Assembly (NCBI RefSeq): GCF_005117025.1
Contig: NZ_SWCO01000010.1
Span: 124,001-188,000 of the forward strand
Reading direction: 5' to 3'
DNA from: Alteromonas portus
GTDB lineage: Bacteria; Pseudomonadota; Gammaproteobacteria; Enterobacterales; Alteromonadaceae
DNA length: 64,000 nt
Part shown: positions 18,373 through 27,002 of the stretch, piece by piece
How positions within the stretch are numbered: the stretch's first letter is position 1
Layout of the letters: the number at the start of each line of letters is the position of its first letter
Translations under genes and position numbers: made by a program
Notes under the pieces: model-generated
Told to the model about the DNA's origin: nothing
What the model saw: the letters and a program-made list of their open reading frames with translations, nothing else
Databases searched by the model: none

Positions 18373-18933
18373 ATGAAAACGTTAACCTCAGGCGAAATAG
18401 CTTCGTACTGCGATGTAAACCTTCGCACTGTAATTCGATGGATTGAAAGTGGGAAACTTAAGGGATTTAAGCTTCCTGGACGTGGTAACAATCGTATCCT
18501 TGTTGAGGACTTCATAGAATTTCTTGAACGCCATGATATGCCTATTCCAGACGCGCTCAAGGGAGTCGCATCGCCCTCTATTCTAATAGTAGACGATGAA
18601 ATGCCGGTAGCGAAATCGATACAGCGCGTAGCTAGACGTGCAGGCTTCGATTCGTATATTGCAACTGGGGGTTTTCAAGCCGGAATCATGCTAAGCCAGT
18701 ACGAGCCTAAAGTAATGACCCTTGATTTGAGCATGCCTGGCATGGATGGTTACAGTGTTATCGAATTCACCCGAGAACAAAGTAAGCACAAAGATCTAAA
18801 GATTATTGTTATCTCTGCTCTAGATGATATAAGCCTTGAACGTGCACTAGAAATAGGTGCAGATGCTACTCTTCAAAAACCTTTCTCAAACCACGATCTA
18901 ACAAATGTGCTTGAGCAATTCATGTCAATGTAA
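18373..18933 (+). CDS. Excisionase-type HTH fused to a receiver domain
   Basis: 186 aa with an unusual order: the N-terminal 55 residues are a small MerR/excisionase-type HTH (LTSGEIASYCDVNLRTVIRW...PGRGNNRILVEDFIEFL), followed by a response-regulator receiver domain (about 68-186). The receiver has the acidic pocket VDDE, phospho-acceptor Asp118 in LDLSMPGMDG, the conserved Ser in ISALDD and Lys in LQKPFS. Most DNA-binding response regulators have the receiver first. It is first in an operon with a PhnD-like protein, a histidine kinase and a second receiver protein, and is probably their transcriptional output. Confidence 0.88.
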   Translation: MKTLTSGEIASYCDVNLRTVIRWIESGKLKGFKLPGRGNNRILVEDFIEFLERHDMPIPDALKGVASPSILIVDDEMPVAKSIQRVARRAGFDSYIATGGFQAGIMLSQYEPKVMTLDLSMPGMDGYSVIEFTREQSKHKDLKIIVISALDDISLERALEIGADATLQKPFSNHDLTNVLEQFMSM

Positions 18934-18955
18934 CGTCAACAGGTAAGGTTTTACT

Positions 18956-19780
18956 ATGTCTTGGTCAGCAAAGTGTGTTTTGACAGTCCTATGGCTTACT
19001 TTTATCCCGCTTCCATCTACCGCAAAAACGCTGACTTTTGCGGTAGTTCCACAGCAATCTGCAAAGAAAATGGCCGAAAAGTGGCAACCTCTCATTGATT
19101 ACTTGAGCAGTTACACTGGTCTTAACATTGAATTTAGAACGGCTAAAGACATTCCAAGCTTTGAAGATAACCTTACTGCTGGGATGTATGATATCGCGTA
19201 CATGAACCCCTATCATTTTGTGGTTTTTAACGATTCAGTGGGTTATCGCGCTCTCGCTCATGAGCGAGACAAGAAAATACGTGGGCTCATTGTGGTTCAT
19301 CAAGACAGCCCAATCCAAACGCTTTCAGATTTGAACGGGGCTGAAATTGCCTTTCCGGCGCCCGCTGCATTTGCAGCGACTATCATTACCAGTGCTCACC
19401 TACGCAAAAATAACGTTGCTTTCATTCCACGGTACGTTAAATCTCACGATTCGGTGTATTTATCTGTACAGCGTAATTTCTTTAATGCCGGCGGCGGTAT
19501 ATTTCGCACGCTTAATATTGCTCCAGAAACAATGAAAAACGACCTTCGTGTACTGTGGGAAAGCAAGGGCTATACGCCTCATCCCATAGCGACACACCCC
19601 AAAATGGCAGAAGACGATAGACAAGCTATTCTTAATGCATTGATTGCATTATCTAATGACAGCAGTAAGTCCTTCATTTTGAGCAAAATCGGGTTAAGCG
19701 GATTTATTGCATCTAACGACAGCGATTGGGACGACGTTAGAGAACTAGGTATTGCGTCACTTTCAAGACCACACCTATGA
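18956..19780 (+). CDS. PhnD-like periplasmic binding protein
   Basis: 274 aa with a signal peptide ending near STAK (about residue 24). The remainder fits the PhnD/phosphonate-type substrate-binding fold (PF12974): TFAVVPQQSAKKMAEKWQPLIDYLS, DIAYMNPYHFV and LIVVHQDSPIQTLSDLNG. There is no ABC transporter alongside. Its 3' end overlaps the histidine kinase start by 4 nt (ATGA), so it probably delivers ligand information to that kinase rather than feeding transport. Ligand unknown; phosphonate, phosphite or another small anion is possible. Confidence 0.85.
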   Translation: MSWSAKCVLTVLWLTFIPLPSTAKTLTFAVVPQQSAKKMAEKWQPLIDYLSSYTGLNIEFRTAKDIPSFEDNLTAGMYDIAYMNPYHFVVFNDSVGYRALAHERDKKIRGLIVVHQDSPIQTLSDLNGAEIAFPAPAAFAATIITSAHLRKNNVAFIPRYVKSHDSVYLSVQRNFFNAGGGIFRTLNIAPETMKNDLRVLWESKGYTPHPIATHPKMAEDDRQAILNALIALSNDSSKSFILSKIGLSGFIASNDSDWDDVRELGIASLSRPHL

Positions 19781-21471
19781 GAAATGAGCATATGAAGCTG
19801 TCGCTACGATTCAAGACAATAACGGGCATTGCAAGTATCGCTGCACTTTTGCTGCTGGTACTTATTGTGACCGTATTTCAATTGTTAAACGATCTTGTCG
19901 ACAGCAACATCAAAAAGTCTGCAGACACTACGGTTGCGCTTTTCGTCTCTACCACAAAGAACGCGTTTTTAAGTTATGACTTAGCGTCACTCGATGCAGA
20001 TGTATCAGAGATTTTAACTAACCCTAATATTTCTTACGTTAAGGTAAAAGATAAACTTGGCAACGTGTTTGTTGAGAAAGGCGATGAAACTGCACTGAGC
20101 CGCCCTTTTGAGGCGGATTTGGCGGTGTCAGAAGCAGATGATGGCGTTTACGATACACGTGCTCCTATTATGGTCGACAATACTTTATATGGTTATGTTG
20201 AAATTGGCTTAAACATCGCCTCTGTTACAGAGTCGGTGTCAAGGGTTAGAAACTGGACAGTTACCCTTGGTCTGATGGAGTTCGTTCTGGTTGGGTTATG
20301 TTCGTATTTGCTTGGCTCTTTTTTAATGTCTCAGCTTCATCAGCTTTTGCAGGGTGCAAAACATTTAGGTGAGGCGGTTAGAAACAATGACTATAAAGAA
20401 GTATTTATACCCGTTAGAGGAAAAGACGAACTGAGCGAACTCGCTGAAGCATTCAACCAACTGGTTGAGCGACTAAAGGAAGAGTACGAGCAACGTCAGC
20501 GTGCACAGGACGAGCTTAAAGAGTTGAATACGCTGCTTGAAGAAAAAGTGCAAGACAGAACGGCGTTACTAAATCAGAAAAACTATCAGTTAGAAGAAAC
20601 GAACAAAGATTTAAAAGAAACCCAAGTGCAGCTTCTGCAAGCCGAAAAAATGGCATCTGTGGGTCAGCTCGCCGCTGGCGTTGCCCACGAAATTAACAAC
20701 CCTGTAGGTTTTGTTAGCAGTAACATTTCTACACTCAGTGAATACGTTGCAACTTACCAAATGATTTTTTCACAAATTCAGGTTGTTTTAGACGAGAAAG
20801 ATGAGCCTAAACGAGCACTGGCCCTTGTTGAGCTAGAAAAAATGTTGGGCAATCAAGATATGGGCTTTATCAATGAAGATATTTCAGACTTGTTAAGTGA
20901 TTCTCGCGAAGGCTTACAGCGCGTTGCGGAAATAGTGAAAGGCCTTAAATTATTTTCTCGCGTTGATAGCGACCAAATGCAAAAGCACAATATTAATGAT
21001 TGTGTGCGTACCACACTGGCCATGGTCAATAACCAGCTGAAATATATCTGTACGGTAGAAACACATTTAGGAAGGATCCCGGATGTAGACATGAATGTTG
21101 GTAAAATATCTCAAGTTATTACCAATCTGCTCATCAATGCTGGACAAGCTATAGAAGCGACCAATAAAAATGGAAAAATCATTATTACAACGTGCACTGT
21201 TGGCGAATTTGTTGAATTACGAGTAGAAGATTCAGGCTGTGGAATACCGCCCAGCCACCTAGATAAATTGTTTAATCCTTTTTTCACTACAAAGCCAGAG
21301 GGGCAAGGAACAGGGTTAGGCCTTTCGATTTCATTTGGTATCGCGCAAGAACACGGTGGAATGCTTTCAGCAACAAGCCGCGAAGGAGACGGTAGTACAT
21401 TTACGCTAGCTCTTCCAATTAACCCCGTCTCTAAAGACTCACAACATACCGGTGAGACTAATGATGCATAA
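19777..21471 (+). CDS. Membrane sensor histidine kinase
   Basis: 564 aa. One transmembrane helix at about 16-38, a periplasmic sensor region of about 115 residues, a second helix at about 160-184, then a HAMP domain and a long coiled coil (about 225-285). The kinase core has the phospho-acceptor His304 in GQLAAGVAHEINNPVG, N box NLLINAGQAIE, G1 DSGCGIP, F box and G2 GTGLGLSIS, typical of the HisKA/HPK4 type. No receiver is fused. The ATG at 19777 overlaps the previous gene by 4 nt; an ATG at 19792 (MKLSLRF) is an alternative. It likely phosphorylates the receivers at 18373 and 21538. Confidence 0.92.
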   Translation: MRNEHMKLSLRFKTITGIASIAALLLLVLIVTVFQLLNDLVDSNIKKSADTTVALFVSTTKNAFLSYDLASLDADVSEILTNPNISYVKVKDKLGNVFVEKGDETALSRPFEADLAVSEADDGVYDTRAPIMVDNTLYGYVEIGLNIASVTESVSRVRNWTVTLGLMEFVLVGLCSYLLGSFLMSQLHQLLQGAKHLGEAVRNNDYKEVFIPVRGKDELSELAEAFNQLVERLKEEYEQRQRAQDELKELNTLLEEKVQDRTALLNQKNYQLEETNKDLKETQVQLLQAEKMASVGQLAAGVAHEINNPVGFVSSNISTLSEYVATYQMIFSQIQVVLDEKDEPKRALALVELEKMLGNQDMGFINEDISDLLSDSREGLQRVAEIVKGLKLFSRVDSDQMQKHNINDCVRTTLAMVNNQLKYICTVETHLGRIPDVDMNVGKISQVITNLLINAGQAIEATNKNGKIIITTCTVGEFVELRVEDSGCGIPPSHLDKLFNPFFTTKPEGQGTGLGLSISFGIAQEHGGMLSATSREGDGSTFTLALPINPVSKDSQHTGETNDA

Positions 21472-21537
21472 CGTTACAGTGTCCAAAAGCGCCATTGCAT
21501 GCGATATTAGTTACGTCGCGAATAAGGATAATTTTTT

Positions 21538-22842
21538 ATGACAGAGCCTACTGAACAAGCTACAACCTATACCGTGCTATTTGTCGACGACGAGCCTAAT
21601 ATCCTTCGTGCCATTAAACGTGCGCTCTTCACCATGGATATTACACTGCTGCTTGCTGATAGCGGGGCAAAGGCACTGGAACTGATGAGCAATAACGAAG
21701 TCCACGTTGTAATTTCGGACATGAAGATGCCACAAATGTCGGGCGCTGAACTTCTTGAGCAAGTGGCCATTAATTATCCTGATACATTTAGAGTGGTACT
21801 TACAGGTTATGCCGATATCGAATCAACGATTAAAGCTGTTAACCAGGGTAAAATTCACCGCTATCTTCAAAAGCCATGGGATAACCAAGAGTTAATATCT
21901 GTGGTTGAAGAAGGTTTAGAGCGGGTTAAATTGAAGGCGGAAAATACGCGTCTGCAAAAACTGACTCGTCTTCAAAATAAAAAGTTGAGAGACGTCAATG
22001 CCTCGCTAGAACAAGTAGTTCAAAAGCGTACTCGCCAGATAAAAGCGGCGCTTAACAAAATAGAAAAGCACAATATTGCCATGGAGCAAGTGCTTTTTAA
22101 TGTGATAAGTATTAACCCTAACATCAATGGTAAATTCGCTATTGAGGTGAGTGAGTTAGCGTCGAAACTCGCGCGTATTGCTCGTTTAGAAAAAGATGAA
22201 ATAAAACAGGTGCGCTATGCCGGCCTTATCTGTGAACTGGGCCTATTAGGGCTTGAGACGGAAGATTTTAAAGCGCCATTTTCGAAACTCAAATATCAAC
22301 AGCAACAAAATTACCTATCGCAAACCAAACAGGCGGCACTTATCCTTGCTCCGGCGCATGAGCTTCATCAAGTTTCAGATATCATAGAGTTTCAATTCGA
22401 ACACTACAATGGCTCTGGCTTGTATAACAAAGTTGCCAAAGAAATTCCCGCAGGCGCGCGTATTTTAGCTATAGCCCGAGATTACTGGCGCTTAGTAACC
22501 GGCAGAATGAGCGGCGTTGAAATGAGCCCTCGAGACGCCAAACTTGAAATGAAAAAGCACAGAAACACGCGCTACGACGGCGAGTTTTTAGATCTTTTAC
22601 TCGAAGCAGAAGATGTGACAACGTCTAAATTGCTCTCGACATCACTGAAAGCCTCGCAACTTAAGGCGGGCATGGTCCTTGCCCAAAATTTATATAACGA
22701 TAGTCATATTCTAATCCTTCCTGAAGGTCACGTATTTAGTGACGCTACTATTCAAAAACTTGTGCATTTTGAAGAAGAGCGAGGAAAAGCGTTTAGTATT
22801 CAAATAGAACCAGAAGAGCTTTCTGCTACTATAAGTGAATAA
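21538..22842 (+). CDS. Response regulator with a degenerate HD-GYP-type domain
   Basis: 434 aa. N-terminal receiver (VDDEPN, phospho-acceptor Asp61 in ISDMKMP, TGYAD, LQKPW), a coiled coil (about 140-180), then a region laid out like an HD-GYP phosphodiesterase. The helix-turn around EHYNGSGLYNKVAKEIPAGARILAIARDYW matches the HD-GYP scaffold, but GYP is replaced by GLY, and the HD pair is replaced by CE in LICELGLLGL. It is therefore probably not a c-di-GMP hydrolase but a binding or signalling module. AAGGA precedes the ATG by 9 nt. Last gene of the four-gene signalling operon. Confidence 0.85.
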   Translation: MTEPTEQATTYTVLFVDDEPNILRAIKRALFTMDITLLLADSGAKALELMSNNEVHVVISDMKMPQMSGAELLEQVAINYPDTFRVVLTGYADIESTIKAVNQGKIHRYLQKPWDNQELISVVEEGLERVKLKAENTRLQKLTRLQNKKLRDVNASLEQVVQKRTRQIKAALNKIEKHNIAMEQVLFNVISINPNINGKFAIEVSELASKLARIARLEKDEIKQVRYAGLICELGLLGLETEDFKAPFSKLKYQQQQNYLSQTKQAALILAPAHELHQVSDIIEFQFEHYNGSGLYNKVAKEIPAGARILAIARDYWRLVTGRMSGVEMSPRDAKLEMKKHRNTRYDGEFLDLLLEAEDVTTSKLLSTSLKASQLKAGMVLAQNLYNDSHILILPEGHVFSDATIQKLVHFEEERGKAFSIQIEPEELSATISE

Positions 22843-23086
22843 GTTCTGAAGGTGACGTGCTGAAAACAGGACGGGCGTTACATAAATCTGTCTCGCTTTG
22901 TCTTGACCTTTTAATTGGGCTGCACCACCCCCATTGATAAACTAAATGAAATTCCCTAAAGCAAATCTCGGTCTTGTGCTAACTCTTTAAGACGAAACCG
23001 CTAGATAATGATTTGCTGTGCGAACCTACCGATAGCATTTACGCTTATCGCCTACGTTCGTCTAACCGACAAAGAAGGCTTTTTGA
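22843..23086. other. Intergenic region upstream of gorA
   Basis: 244 bp without a credible gene. It should hold the gorA promoter, but no strong -35/-10 pair or obvious terminator for the signalling operon was recognised. Confidence 0.4.
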
Positions 23087-24436
23087 ATGACACATTTTGA
23101 TTATATTTGTATTGGTGGTGGCAGCGGCGGGATCGCATCTGCGAACCGCGCGGCCAAGCACGGAAAGAAGGCAGCTATCATTGAAGCGAAAGATATTGGC
23201 GGCACTTGCGTTAACGTAGGCTGTGTACCTAAAAAAGCCATGTGGTACGGAGCACAGGTAGCTGAAGCTATTCACCGTTACGCACCTGAATATGGATTCG
23301 ACTTGTCGGTAAATCATTTCAGTTGGGATAGCCTTATTGCCAGTCGTCAGGCCTATATTGAGCGTATCCATGCGTCTTACGACCGCGTGCTTACTGCGAA
23401 CGACGTTACCTTAATTCGCGGTTTTGCAAAGTTCATTGATAACAACACGGTAGAAGTAAACGGCGAAAAGTATACGGCCGACCATATTACAATTGCCGTT
23501 GGCGGTCACCCAATCATCCCAGATATCGAAGGTGCCGAATACGGCATTGATTCTGATGGTTTCTTTGCGTTGAAAGAACAGCCTAAGCGTGCTGTTGTGG
23601 TTGGTGCTGGATACATTGGCGTTGAGTTAGCGGGTGTGCTTCATGCGCTAGGGACAGAGTCACATTTGGTGGTTCGTAAACACGCGCCGCTTAGAAATTT
23701 CGACCCTATTATTCATGAAACCTTAGTGGACATGATCCACGCTGAAGGCTGTAAACTACACAATCATGCCAGCGTAGAAAAAGTGGAAAAGGCTGACGAT
23801 GGTGAGCTATCAGTGCATCTAACCAATGGTGAAGTGCTAAAAGCTGACTGCCTAATTTGGGCGATTGGCCGCAAGCCTTCAACCGACAAAATTGATATTG
23901 AAAATACCGATGTTGAGTTGAGTGATGACGGTACAGTTAAAGTAGATAAGTACCAAAACACTACAGCCAAAAATGTGTACGCGGTAGGTGATATTACCGG
24001 TGAAGCAGAGCTTACTCCGGTGGCAGTTAAAGCAGGTCGTTTGCTTAGCGAGCGTTTGTTTAACGGTCAAAAAGACGCTCACATGGATTACTCGATGATT
24101 CCAACCGTGGTATTTAGTCACCCACCTATTGGCACTATCGGCTTAACTGAGCCAGAAGCTATAGAAGAATATGGCGAGGACAATATTAAAGTATACACCT
24201 CTAGCTTTGCGTCGATGTACACGGCGGTAACCCGTCACCGTCAAATGACAAAGATGAAACTAGTATGCGCGGGTAAAGACGAAAAAGTGGTAGGCCTACA
24301 CGGTATTGGCCACGGCATGGATGAAATTCTGCAAGGCTTCGCCGTTGCCATAAAAATGGGCGCTACGAAAGCTGACTTTGATGCCTGTGTAGCCATTCAC
24401 CCTACCAGCGCGGAAGAGTTTGTTACGATGACCTAA
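23087..24436 (+). CDS. gorA: Glutathione-disulfide reductase
   Basis: 449-aa FAD/NADPH flavoenzyme reducing oxidised glutathione in the cytosol. The redox-active disulfide is Cys41/Cys46 in [16 protein letters not shown] binding is seen in [12 protein letters not shown] and [15 protein letters not shown] binding is seen in [15 protein letters not shown] and the Arg-bearing [11 protein letters not shown], which indicates NADPH rather than NADH. The proton-transfer His-Glu pair is in IHPTSAEE near the C-terminus. AGAAGG precedes the ATG. Monocistronic with its own terminator. Confidence 0.96.
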   Translation: MTHFDYICIGGGSGGIASANRAAKHGKKAAIIEAKDIGGTCVNVGCVPKKAMWYGAQVAEAIHRYAPEYGFDLSVNHFSWDSLIASRQAYIERIHASYDRVLTANDVTLIRGFAKFIDNNTVEVNGEKYTADHITIAVGGHPIIPDIEGAEYGIDSDGFFALKEQPKRAVVVGAGYIGVELAGVLHALGTESHLVVRKHAPLRNFDPIIHETLVDMIHAEGCKLHNHASVEKVEKADDGELSVHLTNGEVLKADCLIWAIGRKPSTDKIDIENTDVELSDDGTVKVDKYQNTTAKNVYAVGDITGEAELTPVAVKAGRLLSERLFNGQKDAHMDYSMIPTVVFSHPPIGTIGLTEPEAIEEYGEDNIKVYTSSFASMYTAVTRHRQMTKMKLVCAGKDEKVVGLHGIGHGMDEILQGFAVAIKMGATKADFDACVAIHPTSAEEFVTMT

Positions 24437-24468
24437 GTAGACGCGCTTAATTGAACGCTTTCTCACGA

Positions 24469-24507
24469 AAACCGGCATTAGCTTACAGGTAAATGCCGGT
24501 TTTTTTT
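24469..24507 (+). terminator. Rho-independent terminator of gorA
   Basis: AAACCGGCATT (24469-24479) pairs perfectly with AATGCCGGTTT (24492-24502), followed by a T run to 24507. Confidence 0.93.
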
Positions 24508-24511
24508 ATGC

Positions 24512-26743
24512 TTAACTTACTTTTTCCATTTCAACAGGCACGCCGTTTAGCACCGCATTGCCCGATAGTTCGTCTACCTGTAAATCGTCAGTAAGAATGT
24601 TGGTGTTAACCCCAGGGCGCTGACTAGCCACAGACAGTTTAATACCTTTTTTATTGTGCCCCCATCCATGTGGGATAGACACTACGCCAGGCATAATTGC
24701 ATCTGTGATTTCAGCCTCTATGGTTAGTTGGCCGACCCGTGATTTCACGCATACCTCATCGCCATCTGCAATGCCGTATTTTGCCCCGTCATCAGGATGA
24801 ATCTGTAGCGTACAGCGGTTGTTGCCTTTTACCATACGGGGGCTGTTGTGCAGCCAAGAATTATTGGTTTTAATATGCCGACGCCCTATCAAAACGAGGG
24901 GCTGATTTTGAGCTGTAACATGGCTCGCTTTTCCAAAGAAATGCGTGTTTAGCCTGCCCAAATCAGCCATGAAGTAATCAAAATCTAAGTGGATTTTCTT
25001 ATCTTCGTGAAACAAGGCATGAGACAAGGACGATTGTAACGGCCCTAAATCTATTCCGTGTGGGTGTGCTTTAAGTATATCAATCGACAGCCCGCCTTTC
25101 GGAACAGCAGTTGAACTTTCACTTAAATTTGTATCAGCACCTTCACTTTTGCTTGCTGCTCGACCATAAAGACCTGCTTGCAATAAGTCATCAACCACAC
25201 CTTTAGGTTGCTTGTCCCAAAGCGCAGCATAGTGAGCCGTGCTTTTCCCATTTAGCGCATCGAGCCTTTCCGCCAAAGATAAATAAATTTGCCAATCGGT
25301 AAGCTGATCTTCGTCAATGTCCACTACCGCTTCAGAATACTTAGCGAAATTTCGCACAGCGAAGTTGTGAAAAACAATGTCGTAATGGTCGCGCTCAAGT
25401 GCTGTTACTGGAGGAAGGATTACATCAGCATGACGGGAGGTTTCGGTAACATAAAAATCCAACGCAACCATAAAATCGAGTTGAGAAAACGCCTTATCAA
25501 GCTGCTCTGCATTGGGCGTAGTAACCACGGGATTGCCAGCACCAATTACCATAGCTTTAATTTGCCCGTCTCCGGGGGTTAAGATTTCCTCGGCTAAACA
25601 CGCTACCGGGTACTCACCAGCAAAGGCTGGAAGCCCCCTTACGCGAGAGCTAAACCCGCCCATACTGCCCCTACCTGAAACTGGCAGTACGTCAGCGGCC
25701 GGCTGGGTGAACATCATGCCACCTCGCTTATCTAAGTTTCCGGTAAGCATGTTAAACAGCATAATAAGATACTGGGTGAGCGTGCCAAACCTTTGTACGC
25801 TAGCCCCCATCCTTCCATAACAAACTGCAGACCCGGCATTGCAGAAATCCAAAACAAGCTGAGTTATTTGTGACGCCGATATACCGGTAAGCTCGCTGAC
25901 TTTTTGTGGCGAGTAATCGCGAATGTATTTTTCGACCTCTTTTATATCTTCTGCATAAGGTAAAATTTCATCCACTTTGTACAATTGCTTTTCAAACAAT
26001 ACATGCAGCATAGCCAGTAGCAAAAGCGCATCACTGCCTGGGCGAATAAAGTGATGTTCACAGCTGATATCAGCGGTTTCACTGCGTTTAGGGTCGATAA
26101 CGACGACCTTCCCACCGCGTTTTTGAATACCTTTCAAACGCTTTTTCACGTTTGGCACCGTCATAATGCTGCCGTTGGATGCCAGCGGATTCCCGCCGAT
26201 GATCATAAAATGCTGGGTATGGTCGATATCTGGAATGGGAATTTGAGAGATATGACCAAACAGCCGTCTACTAACAATGTGATGTGGCAACTGGTCAACA
26301 GATGTAGCTGAATAACGGTTATGAGACTTAAGGGCTCGATAGAAATAAGGCCCGAACAATATAGACCCCATATTGTGTGCATTAGGATTCCCTAAATACA
26401 CGCCTACCGCATCGTTACCGTGCGCCTGTTGAATGTGGTGTAGCTTGTTTGCAACCAAATCAAAGGCTTCATCCCACCCGATTTCTTCCCATGCGCTGTC
26501 TTCCCGTGCGCTGTCTTCTCCGTCGATTTTTACTCTTTTAATTGGGCGCTTCAAGCGATCAGGGTCGTCGTACAAATCTTTTAGCGCACTGGCTTTGGGG
26601 CAAATATGGCCTTGGCTAAAGGGGTTATCTTTATCACCTTTTATTGACAGTATTTGACGGCCTCTCGTCGCTACTTCAATACCACACATTGCTTCACATA
26701 ATGTACAAGTAGAGTAATGCAATTGTTGTTCAGCGTTGCTCAC
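24512..26743 (-). CDS. Molybdopterin-dependent oxidoreductase with a 4Fe-4S site
   Basis: About 743 aa, of the DMSO reductase/formate dehydrogenase superfamily, binding a bis-molybdopterin guanine dinucleotide cofactor. An N-terminal 4Fe-4S motif uses Cys13, 16, 20 and 48 (STCTLCEAMCG ... GHICPK). Further family marks are SATSVDQLPHH, GGNPLASNG, VIDPKRSETA and a C-terminal MGD-binding domain (SWLHNSPRMVKG). No tandem Arg signal is present, so it is probably cytosolic. GTG at 26743 is preferred because AGGA lies 6 nt upstream; an ATG at 26764 has no site. No partner subunit or electron-transfer gene is adjacent. The substrate cannot be told. Confidence 0.85.
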   Translation of the reverse strand: MSNAEQQLHYSTCTLCEAMCGIEVATRGRQILSIKGDKDNPFSQGHICPKASALKDLYDDPDRLKRPIKRVKIDGEDSAREDSAWEEIGWDEAFDLVANKLHHIQQAHGNDAVGVYLGNPNAHNMGSILFGPYFYRALKSHNRYSATSVDQLPHHIVSRRLFGHISQIPIPDIDHTQHFMIIGGNPLASNGSIMTVPNVKKRLKGIQKRGGKVVVIDPKRSETADISCEHHFIRPGSDALLLLAMLHVLFEKQLYKVDEILPYAEDIKEVEKYIRDYSPQKVSELTGISASQITQLVLDFCNAGSAVCYGRMGASVQRFGTLTQYLIMLFNMLTGNLDKRGGMMFTQPAADVLPVSGRGSMGGFSSRVRGLPAFAGEYPVACLAEEILTPGDGQIKAMVIGAGNPVVTTPNAEQLDKAFSQLDFMVALDFYVTETSRHADVILPPVTALERDHYDIVFHNFAVRNFAKYSEAVVDIDEDQLTDWQIYLSLAERLDALNGKSTAHYAALWDKQPKGVVDDLLQAGLYGRAASKSEGADTNLSESSTAVPKGGLSIDILKAHPHGIDLGPLQSSLSHALFHEDKKIHLDFDYFMADLGRLNTHFFGKASHVTAQNQPLVLIGRRHIKTNNSWLHNSPRMVKGNNRCTLQIHPDDGAKYGIADGDEVCVKSRVGQLTIEAEITDAIMPGVVSIPHGWGHNKKGIKLSVASQRPGVNTNILTDDLQVDELSGNAVLNGVPVEMEKVS

Positions 26744-27002
26744 GGTAATTCCTACACAATTCATTGTTAATGATTTGTTATGAAATTAGCGATTATTGCT
26801 GTAATAGACAAGCATCACTGAAAGTGATGATGCAATCGTTGAACGTTAAATTTGTACCCATGATCGCATTAGCTGAATGAAATTCGATTATTTTGCAGTA
26901 ATATTAACGTTAGTTTTACAACCCAAGAGTACGGTGTTTCATGTTTAATCATGTACTCTGATGTAGACAGAAAATAAATAACAAGCACTTGGAAACATAA
27001 TT
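26744..27002. other. Divergent promoter region
   Basis: About 260 bp between the oxidoreductase (minus) and the propeller-amidohydrolase (plus). AT-rich, so both promoters must lie here, but no unambiguous pair of boxes was found. Confidence 0.4.
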
